A model generated the notes under the pieces. That model worked only from the letters and a program-made list of their open reading frames with translations, was not told the origin of the DNA and ran no database searches. Below are positions 1-12,400 of a stretch of DNA of 64,000 nucleotides, piece by piece (position 1 is the stretch's first letter; each line of letters opens with the position of its first letter). The position numbers and the translations under genes were made by a program. This DNA is from Sepiola atlantica (lineage: Eukaryota; Mollusca; Cephalopoda; Sepiida; Sepiolidae). The stretch lies in NCBI GenBank assembly GCA_963556195.1, contig OY744529.1:63784580-63848579 (forward strand). The letters run 5' to 3'.

Positions 1-480
1 CTAAACTAATTAACCGATCATTATGAATTTTGGAACACAACTGCTAAGCGTAAGGATAGATAATGTAGGCTATATTTAGTTTAATACAAATGGAGCAAAG
101 AGGGGGTGAAAGTTTAAATACCTCAGATTTTTGTGAAATTTTAACAAGAGGTATTAATAAATATTCCCCAGATTTCAGTTTCTTTGGGGCATGATATGGA
201 CAACCTCCCATTTGAAAATTCAAATATTTCAGATTTGCATTGAATTTGATCCATAGTCATCAGATACCAATTAAGCAAGATTCCCTAAATTTAAATTTCT
301 TCTTAAGACTCCTTAAGTCTTAAATTTGAGATATTTTCTAGAATTCATTCATGTAATGGATTTTGATCAAAATTGGAATAAAGATTCTAGACATAAGGTT
401 TAGTAGAATTATATCTTGATTTTAATCTTCATAAGGGGGACATAAAAGTGATGCAAAACTGTTCTGTCCAAAGAATTAAT
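1..480 (+). mobile_element. Helitron-like family A copy, left edge cut by window
   Basis: The stretch starts with the phrase ctaaactaattaaccgatca followed by gaattttggaacacaactgct. The same text, diverged, recurs at 25985-26470 and 48065-48290. The 25.3-kb copy has a TC start after an A, as Helitrons do, so this copy is assigned by homology. No protein is encoded. The copies stop matching near 475, and no clear CTAG end was seen here. Confidence 0.5.
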
Positions 481-485
481 TTTAC

Positions 486-881
486 CCGTCCTGATATGTA
501 CTCTTATAGTTCTTTAATTCTTTAATAAATAAACCAAATTAGCCATTTTATGTTGGATGACCATTTTAAATGTTCCAACAACTTGAATAAATCAAATAAA
601 TTGTTGTCCTAAAAACGTAGCCTCAAACACAAATGTTTGCTTTCTGTATCTTTCAAAAAGATAAAATAATTTTTTTCTCTGCTCCATTCTAAGAGATAGA
701 AAACGCCACTTGTTTATGCAATAAGAACCAAAATATTAAAAAAAAATTTTTTTAAGCAAATAAAAAATTTGGTTGGAAAAAAAAAAAAAAAAAAAGAAAA
801 GAATTACCTTTAGTGAAAGGAGTAATAAAATAACTATCAGTACATATGCCATAATATACAGGATTAACTCTTTGACTGTTA
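486..881. other. Unassigned AT-rich stretch
   Basis: Low-complexity AT-rich sequence with an A/T homopolymer block near 738-800. No coding sequence, splice-flanked exon or repeat shared with the rest of the window was recognised. Confidence 0.4.
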
Positions 882-930
882 CTAGCAATACCTGTGTCCC
901 GGCGTTGCCTGGGGAAAATATAACAGATTG
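882..930 (-). mobile_element. Helitron 3' terminus
   Basis: Read on the minus strand, a hairpin-forming CAGGCAACGCCGGG is followed about 10 bases later by CTAG and then T. This is the usual Helitron 3' signature (GC hairpin, CTRR, insertion before T). The matching 5' TC end to the right was not identified, so only the terminus is claimed. Confidence 0.5.
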
Positions 931-2784
931 ATTTTAATTTCAAATAATGTTTGTGATTTGTATTAATTGAGCAAATGAAGGTGGTCTGGTCATTTATTAC
1001 TATTTTAATCACATAAATTCTATTTTTGTATGGAGCTTGAAAATCAAAACAAATCTGATGTGTTGGTCAGTAAATAATAGTTTAGTCAAGTATGAGTTTA
1101 AAAAGATGAAACTATGATTATTTGGTATGGGCTACGTGCATACTATCTATTAAGAAAAGTGTTCAATGAGAAACAGCATTTTCGCCAAATCGTTCTAATA
1201 CGTGCGGTTGTGAATATTAATTAATGTATTAAGTCACAACTACGAATATACTGTCTGTTAATGAAAAAATGTGTAAGGAATATACAATTATCAATCATCT
1301 TAAAACACCAAAATTACTTACGGTTGAAAGAATGATGGTCTGTGTAAAGTGGCAACGTGTTCGTTTATAATTCTAGCGATCTTGAAACAGTAATAGAAAC
1401 GAAGACGTAACGTGTAGAATATTTACTCTGGTATTCTGAAATCATTGAATAAGCGTGAAATAGATGTTCGTTAAAGAAATCTATTTTTAATGTTGACGAA
1501 TGAAACATGTCTTACTTGGTTTAAATAAAAAATTTTCATTGTTATATTTATTTTTAATGTTATAAAATTAAAAAGTGTACCTACTACACGTGAAAGTGGT
1601 TTTGTTATGCTGCACGTGATTTGTTTGTTTTAATGTAATCCGTTATTCTGTAACGTGTAGATGTTATATGTTCGGAATAGCGGAATGATATTTCCAATAA
1701 TCTGTAATTGGTGGTGTTTCTGTTTAGCAGTTCCGAATGAAATAAAAATATGGCGGTGTTATGAGTGGCGGGTACAGTAGATAATTTGCAGTGAGTAAGT
1801 ATAGTGACCATTGTCTATGTGGATGTTGTAGTTGAGAGTGATTGATCTAGGAATAAATATAATTATTATATTTTGATGAAATTATGCAAAAGTGTCTGCA
1901 AACACACTTGAGTGAATAAGAGTATTGCAGTGGGTATTTTAGTAGTGTATGATGCATGTGGTTATTTTCTTACTCTCACCGAAGGTATAGAGGGAAAAAA
2001 AGTCCACTTTATATAGTAGATAAAGAAGGTTTTGGTTTTTAACTTTTTTTTTTTTTTAAAATCTAACAAGCTTTCTTTGCCTGTCTTTTTTTCTCTATCA
2101 GATGCCCCACCCCCCCTCTTCAATCTGTGCATTATATGAATAAATAAAAACTAAAAAAAACTAAAATGAAATTTTTAATCTTTAGTCCTTGATATTTATT
2201 TCTAATTTGTCCATGGAATTTCCAGGAGCCTTTAAATCTATAAAGTTAAAAGTAAATTCGATTTACAATAGCAAAAGATTAGTTTAGTAAAAATAAAAGT
2301 ATATATTGTTCAATTCTTTTAGTTATATATTTTTATACTTAAATGTTAACCCCCCCCCATCTCAAATGTGGAATTTCCATGAACCCAGTTAGTTATTGTG
2401 ATTGGTTCAGGCAGAGAAAATTACTTTCTTTTTTCCATTTTAGTTTTTTGTTACAACAGTTTCAAATTTTAAGTGCAACCAAACTGCTATGTAGAGCTGT
2501 TAAAATGTCAAATTTCTAATTATTTTGAACGTCATCTTAACAAAATGCCTCGAGGCATTTTAGGAATATTAAAGTTACACATAATTCTGTATATACAGAT
2601 CATGGCTGCCTTGTTACAAAATATTTAATGGAAAAAGGACAACAAAAATATTGCAATTATTAAAAAGAAAAATTACAATGTTTTTTTTGTTTTTTTAAAA
2701 AAGTTTTTTATGAATAACTCGACTGGATAACTTAAAAGCAATGACAATTCAATTATGGTTGGGTCTTTTTTCTAATATGTCATC
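931..2784. other. Unassigned AT-rich stretch
   Basis: No gene recognised. Contains T and C homopolymers (around 2046-2059, 2105-2116 and 2350-2358). Short open frames here have no recognisable domain and are ascribed to chance. Confidence 0.4.
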
Positions 2785-3300
2785 GCTTGTCAAAACCCGG
2801 GGGCTACTTGAGGATAAGGGTTAAAAGAGATTGTTGGTTGGACAGTTGGAAACAACCAGAGGAATGGGCATAAGATTTCTTGAAAGGAATTGTTTATTCA
2901 AGAGGACACCTCAACAAGTATTTAAAAAAAACAAAAACAGTCACCACTTATCAAGCCCCACAGGCCACTCGAGAATAAGGTTTTATGAGTTTGACGGGTA
3001 AAGTGACTATTTAAGAGGACAACTCAACAAGAATTTGTTTACATTGGATTTGAAAATGGCAACCAGGAAGCAGCCCTGTGGAACTGTGTTCCACAGATGG
3101 GCAGTTCTAGGAAAGAAACGTTGTTCATGAAAGTTCTGCTTAGTATTAGGCAGAGGAACAAAGGGAATTTATTGACAGTGGTTGTAGCTAGACGAGTTTT
3201 TGTTGTGAATGTTTTACAGGGGGGGGGGGGCATAGGTTGAAGCTCAGTCGAGCACCTGCCATGAAAAAAAATGATAGAGTAAAGAAAGACTAGCAACGTC
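2785..3300 (-). pseudogene. LINE (CR1/Jockey-like) ORF2 C-terminus and 3' end
   Basis: A truncated non-LTR retrotransposon on the minus strand. The coding part (about 2995-3300) reads FHGRCSTELQ, then PPPCKTFTTKTRLATTTVNKFP, the tail that follows the reverse transcriptase in CR1/Jockey-type elements; the WN-type 'LWNT' segment is reached only after a frameshift near 3120. Below 2995 lies the 3' non-coding part, which contains two diverged copies of a ~150-bp unit (around 2785-2920 and 2940-3040, each with a 'cacttatcaag..gaggataagg' phrase and 'agaggacaactcaacaag'). Related copies are at 23490-23720, 24020-24180, 51300-51880 (plus) and, for the upstream RT region, 5255-5760 and 60940-61200. 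Frameshifted and 5'-truncated, so dead. Confidence 0.75.
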
Positions 3301-3383
3301 TTTTCTGTGAGAAGAATCTTGAATAAATATATCCAATGTTCTAGTTTAAATCATGATGGAGTTCTCATAGTTTTTCAATCAGG

Positions 3384-3715
3384 GCTGTGGAATCAGTAAC
3401 CCAAACACTAGACTCTGACCTTTTCAAATTCCATGAGTCCGAGTCAGACTAATAAAAAAAAAAAAAAAGAAACCCAAACATCTTCCACTTGTAATAATTT
3501 ATATATCTAATGTAAAATATCGACCAGATTTTAAAAAATTGGACCTAAATAGTATTTAAGCTGACAGATCAAATTTTGATTTGTTATTGTTGTACCATGG
3601 TATTGGCAATAAACGAATGTACTTCACTAAAATTTACTTTCAAAAATACTTAATCTCGTTCGGCAGCTTGCTAATATGGAGACATTCTTAAATAAACACC
3701 AATAAAAAAAAAAAT
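3384..3715 (+). repeat. Dispersed 'GGGCTGTGGAATC' repeat and adjoining repeat
   Basis: 3384-3460 has the phrase gggctgtggaatcag followed by gactctgacc and gagtccgagtcaga; similar text occurs at 9926-10010, 10630-10665 and, reversed, at 6700-6760. The next part (3530-3715, 'ttggacctaaatag', 'taagctgacagatc', 'gttgttgtaccat') recurs at 54440-54720. Class not known. Confidence 0.5.
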
Positions 3716-3805
3716 CAGCAAAGTGAGATAACTCATTGTTTTAGTACGAGTTAGCATTCCTTATTTGCTTTTTTAGCTTAGATACTGAATCTAAACAAAT
3801 TTTAA

Positions 3806-3840
3806 TATCCCGGGCAACGCTGGGTCGGGACAGTACCATA
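3806..3840 (+). mobile_element. Helitron 3' terminus, decayed
   Basis: aatatcccgggcaacgctgg followed by gtcgggacagtacc matches the 3' hairpin region of the Helitrons at 11160-11192 and 31244-31276. The terminal CTAG has decayed. No 5' partner found. Confidence 0.45.
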
Positions 3841-5254
3841 TATTATTTATAGCATTTTGATTTTAAAGAGGATGGACATATTTTTCAATACTCTGAATTC
3901 AGTTTTTGTTGGTTTTTAATGAAGGAAATGTAAAGAATTCAACGATTAAAATAGAGCCGGGGGGGGGGGGGGTCAGAGGCCAAACACTGGCCCAGACTCC
4001 TGAAATTTTAAAAGGTTTGACTCTTAAAACAAGGAATTTTCTCCACACCCAAAATACTAGCTATTGAAAGCAGGGTTGTTTCCAGAACTACCGTGAAGGT
4101 ATTATTTCTGACTTTTCCTTCTCCTAGACTAGTTGCTTTATCAAGGCATAAAATCTAGTTAGTCTACCTTACTATTCAACCTGTAGCTAGGGGAAAGTGA
4201 TAGATTCATGTGATCCCCAGGGGTTTTAGTGAAAGTAAATTTTAAAAGATCCAATGTATCTTGAATAGGACACACCTAGTTCTCATGAGCAACCGTTGCA
4301 ATACTTGCACCCTTTTTTTTTTTTTTAGTAAAGAAGAACTTAATTATAATGAGGAACAAAGTGCACAAAATAGTAATAAAATGCTAAAAAAAAAACAAAC
4401 AAAAAAAAAAAAAAACACCTTGGTATCAATTATGATCAGCTAAGAGCAGCGTTTTTCAAACTTTATTTGTACCTTTGCTTAACTTTTAAAATAAATTACC
4501 TGTCTCAAGGAACTCCTGCAGAAAAACAAAATTATATACCATATCTTCCTCATTTTATTTTCATTGTAGTTCATGTGGTAAATGCTATATTATATATTTT
4601 AAAATAACTTTTTTAACTTCGTTTAGTAATGCTATATAAAATTCATACTGTTCGTTTATATTTCATCAGGAAGTTTTCATTCATGCAAAAACAAAACTCT
4701 AGACAACTCAAATGTAAAAAAAATAAACATAATTAACCAATATCGCATACCTATAATATAAATGCATACAAAACAAAAACAAAAACAAAAAATTGCTGTA
4801 TCTGTTTATCCTTTACTAGCAATGTTGAAAAGATATAAGATAAATCGAGGCAAAATGTCATGTGAACCGATAAATAGGCTAACAAAATGTTACTTTTAGA
4901 GTAGTAAAGTGAAACATGCTTCTCTAATGTGAAACCTGTGGTGCCAGTCTTTTACTACACAAATATTTTTCATGAATCAGTCACGTAAAGGTCCTGTCAG
5001 CTAAGTGGGAACTGACTAGTAAAGCCGGTTCCACACTGGTGCCGTACAGAAATCACTAAATATATTCCCAATGTATTTTTTAATAATATAAGTCAGATAT
5101 GATGATGTCTCTATCAAAATATTACAATAACCAAGAATATATTGTGCATGCTTAGTAATATTACATACATGAAATTAAATAAGTAAAAATTGCATTAACT
5201 TATCTGATTTGTTCTTGTAAAATCTGAGAGTTTCAGGGAACCCCAGTGGGGAAA
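3841..5254. other. Unassigned AT-rich stretch
   Basis: No gene recognised. Holds a poly-G run (about 3959-3972), T and A homopolymers (4312-4326, 4386-4415) and a (CAAAAA)-type simple repeat near 4770-4790. Confidence 0.4.
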
Positions 5255-5760
5255 CACTGATTTTGAGCTCAGTCGAGCACCTACCATGAATATAACAATA
5301 CAGTATAGAGAGGCTAGCAACATCTCTTCTGTGTGAAAGAGGCTGTAGGGACGAGAAGAGATCATCCCTTACTAGATTGCGAAGTCGGTTTTGTACTCTG
5401 TCAAAGCAAGAAAGAGTGCTCTGAGTGGCACCTCCCCAGATATGGCAGCAGTAATCTATCTTATGACATATCTGGCTCTTCTACAGGTAGAGGATTGCGT
5501 CAGGAGTGAGGTACTTTCTGGAACAGAGAATAATCTAACCATTTTTCCAGTCACCTTAGCAACAGATTTCAGGTCTGGAGTGAAGGTCAGTCCTAGGAGC
5601 TGATCAAAGAAGAGGACTTCCTCAAGGAGAGAGCCATTCATTTCAACTGAGAAGAAATGGCGATCCAAGCGTTGGTGAAAGGAGAGAATCATGGTTTTAG
5701 AGGTGTAAAAGTAACAAGTCACTTTTCCCCCATTGCACGATGTGCTCCAAGTCGGATAAT
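5255..5760 (-). pseudogene. LINE (CR1/Jockey-like) reverse transcriptase C-terminal fragment
   Basis: Minus-strand translations across several frames give the thumb/C-terminal region of a non-LTR reverse transcriptase: 'FDQLLGLTFTPDLK' and 'VAKVTGKMVRLFSVPESTSL' (about 5500-5620), then a segment equivalent to 'YCCHIWGGATQSTLSCFDRV' around 5390-5455. The 51300 plus-strand copy encodes the same motif (EYCCHIWRGAAQS). Several frame changes; no catalytic YADD box within the fragment. It lies in the same orientation as the 2785-3300 fragment but they are separated by unrelated sequence. Confidence 0.75.
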
Positions 5761-5984
5761 AGAGATAAACACTATTCCTGTGACAAGATCACAGGTAAAA
5801 TAAGCCTGGGTCTGGTCATGCCACATACACAAACAAAATCATGAAAAAATAAACAATAAACAAACATCAAAGTTGTGGGTCTCAAAAGAAAGATCAGATT
5901 GTCATGATCGACAGGGGCTCCTTTAATAGCCAATGTCGGCATCTTTATTAATGACACTAAAAAAGAATTGTACATTTAGTTTTT

Positions 5985-6055
5985 TTTTCCAGGTTAATTC
6001 AAGTTATGGTAATTATTTTCAGTGATAAGCGATTTATTTTTATGTAACAGAATAC
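5985..6055 (+). repeat. Short dispersed repeat, copy 1
   Basis: 'ccaggttaattcaagttatgg' region with 'attattttcagtgataagcgatttattttt'; a second copy is at 7405-7465. The 7.4-kb copy contains CTGATGAG, but no ribozyme fold follows it. Confidence 0.4.
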
Positions 6056-6804
6056 AACAGACCAAATACAGGTAACTAAATATGATCAGCACAAATCAAA
6101 GACCCTGCAGAGGGAGAAATGGATCCGAAACAAAATTAGACTAGTAATAGAGTGCTATTTTATAAAAGCAACTCCCATACAAAGAGCCTCCTTTACACAC
6201 ACATATAGAACATAATTATAAAGTTATGTCATCGATTTTCCAAACACCCTGTATAGAATACAAAGTTTATAAAGAAGTTTATGTTGATAAAAGTGTTGTT
6301 TATATGTCCAGAAAAGAAGCAGGGGGAAGAGGTAAATGTCAGTCCTTTATACATGACTGCACAGAGAAGAGTAACTGACACTAGAACCAAGTGATCTGTA
6401 AACGAAAAGGTCAAATAATTCAGATTTTATTCAGAGGATATGGATGAAAGCAAGACCCCCCCCCCCTCCACACATTTATTACTAATAAAGCTATGAGTCG
6501 AAGAAAGTTAGAGAAAATTCATTGCTTTAGGAATCAAAGTTAGTCAGTAATAATTGGCAGACTCAGACTAAAAAAAAAAAGTTGATATATGATGAAAAAT
6601 GCCAAAACAAAAAAAAATTAATCTTTGTGTACATTTTTTCAGCATTTATCATTCAAAAAATTAAATTCTTTAGATTCCATTCATTAAGAATCAACTCTTT
6701 GAAATTTTAATAAGTTTGGAGTCATGTATTTGGATTACCAACTCCATAGCCCTGATTATCAATGCTAGTACCAATTTTAAATTAATTTTAATGAAGCCGT
6801 CCCA

Positions 6805-7216
6805 ATTATTATCAGGGGTAAGGTCTATGATAATTGCGTAAGAAGCGTGATGTCATATGGCAGTGAGTGTTGGACCCTCACTTGCCAGACTCCAAAGAAA
6901 TGACATGCCAATGATTAGGTGGATATGCAACGTAAAGCCAGACCAGATCCAGAACATTAGGTCAGACACTTTACTAGAGAAATTGTCCATCCCAAAACTT
7001 GATGTCCTAATAAGGGCAAACTGTCTTCACTGGTTCGGGCATGTTAAAAGAAGCAAGGAGTATATCAGGACATGCAGAGACCTAAGACTGGACAGCAAAA
7101 AGAAAGCTGGAAGACATGGAAAGAAACCATCAGGCAAGACCGTAAACAGTGACAAATGGACACAGTCAAGCCCCACAATCGTGATCACTGGAGACATAGG
7201 CGATAAACCTGAATAG
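6805..7216 (+). pseudogene. RTE-like LINE ORF2 C-terminal remnant
   Basis: Translation gives 'VMSYGSECWTLT', then 'MPMIRWICNV', 'DVLIRANCLHWFGHVKR' and 'GRHGKKP'. This is the conserved tail after the reverse transcriptase in RTE-type and related LINEs (YGSE-W, RMLRW, WFGHV, RPRKTW motifs). The reading begins in one frame near 6810 and shifts near 6890. No catalytic domain is present. Separate remnants with the same type of tail occur at 8735, 10295, 17735 (minus), 24185 (minus) and 40355; this copy is a distinct subfamily because its 3' end differs from those five. Confidence 0.75.
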
Positions 7217-7404
7217 TGAGTGTGTGAAGAATTCATTAGATATCACAAACAGCCAGTTTAGTGTGTGAAAATGGATATATATATATAGTGAAATTATTTG
7301 TGATAACTCATTTATGTGGGGATTATTTTGATAAAATTTGGATGTAAATAAAAGATAATCTCTTTAGAAATGTACAATTCTTTCTTTCGTTGTTCATAGT
7401 TTTT

Positions 7405-7465
7405 TCTCCCCAGGTTACTTCAAGTTAGGTTATTATTTTCACTGATGAGCAATTTATTTTTTAAT
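7405..7465 (+). repeat. Short dispersed repeat, copy 2
   Basis: Partner of 5985-6055 ('ccccaggttacttcaagtta', 'ctgatgagcaatttatttttt'). Confidence 0.4.
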
Positions 7466-8734
7466 GTTGGCATTTTTAAACCATATGCGCACAATATTGT
7501 GTCTCTCTGTGTGCATTTAAAACCGTTCCATCTTATCAATATCGTGGGCTTAATGTGGGGTTTTATTTATCACACAAAAAGTCCAAGTTGAAAATTTGAG
7601 TGAATTAAATATATGATCAAATTTTTTTCTGCCTATTTTTACATGGTCCAAAAAATTAGCTTGATCTGTGTTATAAATCATTAAGATTCAATACATTAGG
7701 TGTTGAAACAAATCTTATGAACAGTCAAAGTTGTGCTTCCGTGTCATTTTTGTACGTTTTTTTTTTTTTTAAAGTAATGAAACTTGGGCCAATATTTAGG
7801 TTAATTTGATCTAATAATTATTGCTTCCATTATGATGAATTTTCATTTACCATAAAATATTACATCTGTAAAGATTTTTCACTTGTTCAACGTCTGAATT
7901 TTTAGTTATACACTGAAATTTGGCTTCTAGACCAATAACACACAAAACAGCAAATTTTCTAATTACCAACAAACTTTGAACAGTCATAATTCGGTGACTA
8001 ATTGTGCTAGCAAAATAAATTTGGTATTATTGTTTATGTTTTGCAAAGATCTATGTGTCAATATTAAAAGCTTTTAGACATAATAAAAATACAATTTGGG
8101 TTTGGGATATCTAGCTATATAAAACTAGAAAAGATATCTCTAATGAAATTATAATCAAAAATCTATTTACATTTATGGATGGTATTCAAGTGAATGCTTG
8201 GAAAAATATTGGAGCCGTTTCTCGAAATGGTCTGGATATTCAACTTCAAGAAAAGCAGCTTCTATTTCAACTGATATTAGAAGTGAAAGCTTCTAAATAT
8301 GAAACTAAAATATTTTGAAGACAACTGTGTACAGGGGTGAAAATGTATCACTTTACGCTTTTGCACAAGATATAATCTACTTTTTAATATGGAGTTTGTA
8401 TAACAAATTTTAACAGAGATTGAAAAATTGCCTCAAGATGGGGGTAGATTGACAGACCAAAATAGAATGGAAACACATCTAAAAGTTTTTCCATTAAAAG
8501 ACTTGTACTGGCAAGTACGTATTATAAATTGAGCACAAGTTTCTATTTCACTCATAGCTGGGGAAAATTGCTGTTTCACACACTTTCCAGCAGTACTGAT
8601 AAATAGATGACCTCAATAAATTTGATAGGATCTGAACTCAGCACAGCTGATCCCATTGTTTCTGACAGTATCCATTAAGCTAATCACACACCCCATTTTG
8701 GAAAAAATAATGAGCTCATATACCTGGGGGTTAA
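7466..8734. other. Unassigned AT-rich stretch
   Basis: No gene, exon or shared repeat recognised; one T homopolymer near 7759-7771. Confidence 0.4.
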
Positions 8735-8950
8735 CCATTTTTAAAAAGGAAAGTAGATGTAGAACAGTTAAGATAACTGGGGGCTTCAGAGAGGAAAGTC
8801 AAGGAAAAGATGGGAAGAAGTGATAAGGACGGACTTGAGAGAAAATGGAGTAAATAAAGACATGGCCAGAGATAGGGTAGTTTGAAAGTCAATTTCTAAA
8901 AGCAGTCAAACACATGCCAGTATGTAAAACAGACGTTAAACCAAATATCT
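8735..8950 (+). pseudogene. RTE-like LINE 3' end fragment
   Basis: Shares 'gatgtagaacagtt', 'gaagtgataaggacgga', 'acatggccagagataggg' and the terminal 'cagtatgtaaaacagacgtt' with 10295-10640 and 40355-40740. Frames encode remnants of 'VEVAG...RKTWEEVIR' and 'INKDMARDR'. Only the last part of the ORF and the 3' end survive. Confidence 0.65.
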
Positions 8951-8970
8951 TGATATTTTAATCACAAAAA

Positions 8971-8977
<7 letters not shown>

Positions 8978-9004
<27 letters not shown>
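8978..9004. repeat. (AT)n microsatellite
   Basis: Uninterrupted AT dinucleotides directly after the RTE-like 3' end, consistent with growth from a retroposon tail. Confidence 0.85.
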
Positions 9005-9010
<6 letters not shown>

Positions 9011-9011
9011 G

Positions 9012-9155
9012 AAGTTTGTCATATCTTGGAAAACATTATTTTTGTAAAATTATTTAAAGTTAGAACACCAAATGTTTTCTTTTTTTAAAATTAATAAAAT
9101 CATTTATCTAAAATAATTTTACGAAAATAATGTTTTCCAAGATGTGATCAACTTT
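9012..9155. repeat. Inverted repeat, about 44-bp arms
   Basis: Left arm 9012-9055 (aagtttgtcatatcttggaa and on) and right arm 9111-9155 are reverse complements with a few mismatches, around a 55-bp centre. A likely MITE or foldback remnant; no target duplication seen. Confidence 0.65.
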
Positions 9156-10294
9156 CATTAAAAAAAAAAAAAAAAAAAGCGACAACCACACGAAACATCA
9201 TCGGACTCTACTTTTTAACACTCAACATATATTTTGCTTTCTCCATGGGAGGGTTAATACCAGCACAATGAAGGAGAAAAATAAAGGTGTATCTTGCTTT
9301 GAAAAAGACGTTAATCATGAGAAGTCTCAGATTTTTTAAATAAATGATTTTATTCATTTGAAAAAAAAAAAAAAAAAAAAATTATTTGATGTTTTAACTT
9401 CTTTAAATATATATATATATATATATATATACATAAATTCTAGACAACACATATCCATAGAATAACTACATTTTTATTTAAGTGAAATATTTTGAAAATC
9501 AACAATCGTGCAATTTAAATGAAAAATTTTATTTATTTATTTAATTTTTTTTTTTTTTGCAAGCTTTCATTGTAGAACAACTTTGTCAGGCAAGATTGTC
9601 TTATAGTTTTTTTTTCTTCTTTTCTTCCTCCTCATTTTGATGGTGTAGTGGCACATGATAGCCGATTGAAGCCATTGCAAAGAGGGTAATCATGTCATTA
9701 ATCTAATGACTAGTGATATGAGACCAAATCCCAATGGGCTGATATGTCCCAGCGACCCCCCACTAATGAGATTCAGTTGAAACTGATTTAATGATTGTAT
9801 CTATTTTCCTTTTTTATCACAATTTAAAAATAAATTTTTTTTTAAGTATCAACTTTTCAGTTCTCAAAATATGACAAACTTGTTGCAAGAGATTTGTAAT
9901 ATTTCCTATTTAAAGTGGCGTAAAAATAAGGGCTGTGGTGTCCGTAGCTCAAAACACTTGAATCTGGCATTTTAAATGGTCCAACTCTGACCCATTAAAT
10001 TTTCCAATAGTAAAAATATTTATATACTATACTACTTATACTGATTTTATTTCAAAGAGGACAGACATGTTTTCTTTTGTTTAGTTTTCTTAAAATGACC
10101 ACCACTTCATTTTAGGTAGGAGAGAGGGGAGTATCTTTCAACATATTGATTTTTTTTTTTTTAGTTTGTCAGAAGTTTTGTTACTTTGGTGATACCATTG
10201 GAGAAGAGGGAGGAGCTAGTGCTTGTGTGATAGCAAGAGTTAGGAGTGGATGAAATAAGTTCAGGGAACTTCTGCCATTACTAACCAGCAGAGC
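9156..10294. other. Low-complexity stretch with microsatellites
   Basis: Poly-A at 9160-9177 and 9361-9380, (AT)n at about 9407-9431, T runs at 9545-9558 and 9608-9616, and a 'gggctgtgg' repeat copy at 9926-10010. No gene seen. Confidence 0.5.
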
Positions 10295-10640
10295 AATATC
10301 AATGGATGGGTACTGTAAGTCTTAAAGACAGGTTTAGACCTGATGACCTCAAGAGGAAGATTAAATCTGGACAGTATATGGGGATGTGTGCAGAACAGGA
10401 GACTTCATTGGTTTGGTTAGATTGAAAGAATGATAGATATAGAACAGTTGAGGCAGCAGGGTCAGTTTACAGAGAAAGGCCAAAGAAAACATGGGGGGGG
10501 AGTGATAAGGATGGATTTCAGAGAAAGAGGAATAAATAAAAACATGGCCAGAGATAAGGTAGTGTGGAAGATCGTTTCTAAAAGCCGTCCAACACATGTC
10601 AGCATGTAAAACAGATGTTAAACCAAACATGATGAGTCGG
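10295..10640 (+). pseudogene. RTE-like LINE ORF2 C-terminus and 3' end
   Basis: Encodes in broken frames 'LKDRFRPDDLKRKIK', 'WGCVQNRRLHWFG', 'ERGINKNMARDKVVWKIVSKSR' and ends with 'cagcatgtaaaacagatgtt'. This matches 40355-40740 and the minus copy at 17735-18245. A G-run at about 10494-10501 interrupts the 'RKTWE' region. Dead. Confidence 0.75.
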
Positions 10641-10817
10641 AGTCAGACAATTTTCACTGACTTTGATGCCACATTTTTAGTAAGAATACACAATTTAAAA
10701 ACAATTGTTTCATACTGAAAAATTGTAAGTGTGACATGCGACTAATCTTTTGCAATTAATGAGGCTCTTATTGCCTTTCAGTTGCACAAGCTTGTTCTAG
10801 ATGAATTTAAAAACTAA

Positions 10818-11192
10818 TCTTCTATATTAATAAAATTATGAGACAACTGTGTTTATTATTCGCATCCACGTGACTTTGATAATCACACATTGAATTATTT
10901 TTCATTGAAATAATCGATTAATAGTTTTGAAATGAAAATGCAATAGCATAAACTAAAACGAAATGTTTTATAATTCTATTTTAAGCTTCATTAATATTCA
11001 CTCTTTTCTTCCATTTATTTGCCCACAAGGCTGACACTTCATAGCAAGTTCCTCCCTCCTTGCATTTGTCACGTAATCAGCATTAATTACTCCTCTCAGC
11101 GTCTTATTTATAAATTCATGAGTTAGAAGAAAAAAAAGTGAAACAAATGAAATTAAAAGAATTCCTGGGCAACACCGGGTAGGTACAGCTAT
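10818..11192 (+). mobile_element. Complete short non-autonomous Helitron
   Basis: It starts with TC after an A (TCTTCTATATTAATAAAATT) and continues 'atgagacaactgtg', a 5' Helitron end shared with 30570. The 3' end has the 'ctgggcaacaccgggtag' hairpin region and 'gtacagcta' before T; the last CTAG base has mutated. At 375 bp it has no coding capacity and would need Rep/helicase supplied elsewhere. The interior shares 'gaaaatgcaatagcataaa' with the 30570 element. Confidence 0.75.
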
Positions 11193-12114
11193 TTATAAAT
11201 ATAAACAAACCCAATATCAAGACCATCCTCTTATCAATAAAACATTACTTAATTCTTCAAAAACTGTTTTTCACATAAAAACAACAATATATCAAATTTG
11301 TAACAAAAGCTCTGTCCATTTTTTAAAGTTCAATAAAATACTCCTTCCCCCTCCCAACAATCCTCACATAATATTCTTCATCATTCAACTGACAATTCAT
11401 TTCATTAACATTCACCATTGGGTGGCTTTTATACTTGATAAGTAATGACTCATTAGTAAATAAAAAAAAATTAAATGAAAAAAAGAGGCTCATTGGTGCA
11501 GCACCCTCTGATCAGTTCTGAAAAACTTATAAAAAAAACCAACAAAAGAAAATACTCACACATTTATACCTATTTTTTAAATTTGAAACAGCCATTGTAC
11601 ATTGTATTATTGGAGGGTGTAATACATACATATGAAAGAAGTAAATAGATACTCCACAAAAAATTCATAGATGCTTAAACTTTCTGCTTTCTTTGGCCAC
11701 GACCAGCACTCGGAGCCGTACAAAGCAGCAATAAAAGTTGAAATATCGATATTTTATACTAATTCACATTTTTTGCGTTTCAGATATAAACGTATCTATC
11801 ATATATCCCCATTTAAGTATGACACCGACCAAAGAAGCATTAGAATTCTAAGTTAGTATGAAGGTGGACTTAATCGACGCAAATCTCGAGATTCTACTCT
11901 CCACTATTAACCAAGTGATCATCCAATTCATAAACAAGGGAAAATAATCAATATTATCTTGCCTAGGTCCAGCAGGATCCTCCGACAACAGCAATAATGA
12001 TAAGGGTGTCTATTAGATTCTAATTTAGAAAATAAATGATATCGACATGAAAGTAAATCAAGATTTTTATCTCTAATTTTAATGAAATTTAATGAAATCA
12101 CATAAAATTTCACA
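11193..12114. other. Unassigned stretch
   Basis: No gene recognised. Open frames around 11671-11856 and 11928-12218 have no recognisable domain. Confidence 0.4.
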
Positions 12115-12400
12115 AATTTGAGCAAATCAATCATTTTAAAGCTCCTTAAAAGCAAAATTATTAACCATCTTGCCAACAACAACCCGGAGCACTTTTCTGA
12201 TCTCCATGTGTCTAGCATGCATGAACATGCCTACAAAGTCAGAAAACAGCACAGCTCCAAGAACTTTCGGAAACATTTTTTCACACTCAGAATTGCGGCA
12301 GCATGAAACAAACTGGCTGCATTAATTGCTGGCTGCTGAGACACTGCATCCTTTAGAAATCTAATGTTTCCCCGTAATTCGTTAAAACTACATCTGATGC
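12115..12400 (+). pseudogene. LINE ORF2 extreme C-terminal fragment
   Basis: The frame reads 'NNPEHFSDLHVSS', 'AYKVRKQHSSKNFRKHFFTL', then 'RIAAA', a stop where a W would be expected, 'NKLAALIAG'. It resembles the 'HP-KL-KP..R..FFS.RV...WN.LP' ending of several LINE clades. Only about 80 codons remain. An alternative source cannot be excluded. Confidence 0.45.

Noticed and set aside
7441..7475. CTGATGAG, a possible hammerhead core
   Set aside because: No GAAA box follows at a suitable distance and no stem I partner; it is part of a short dispersed repeat.
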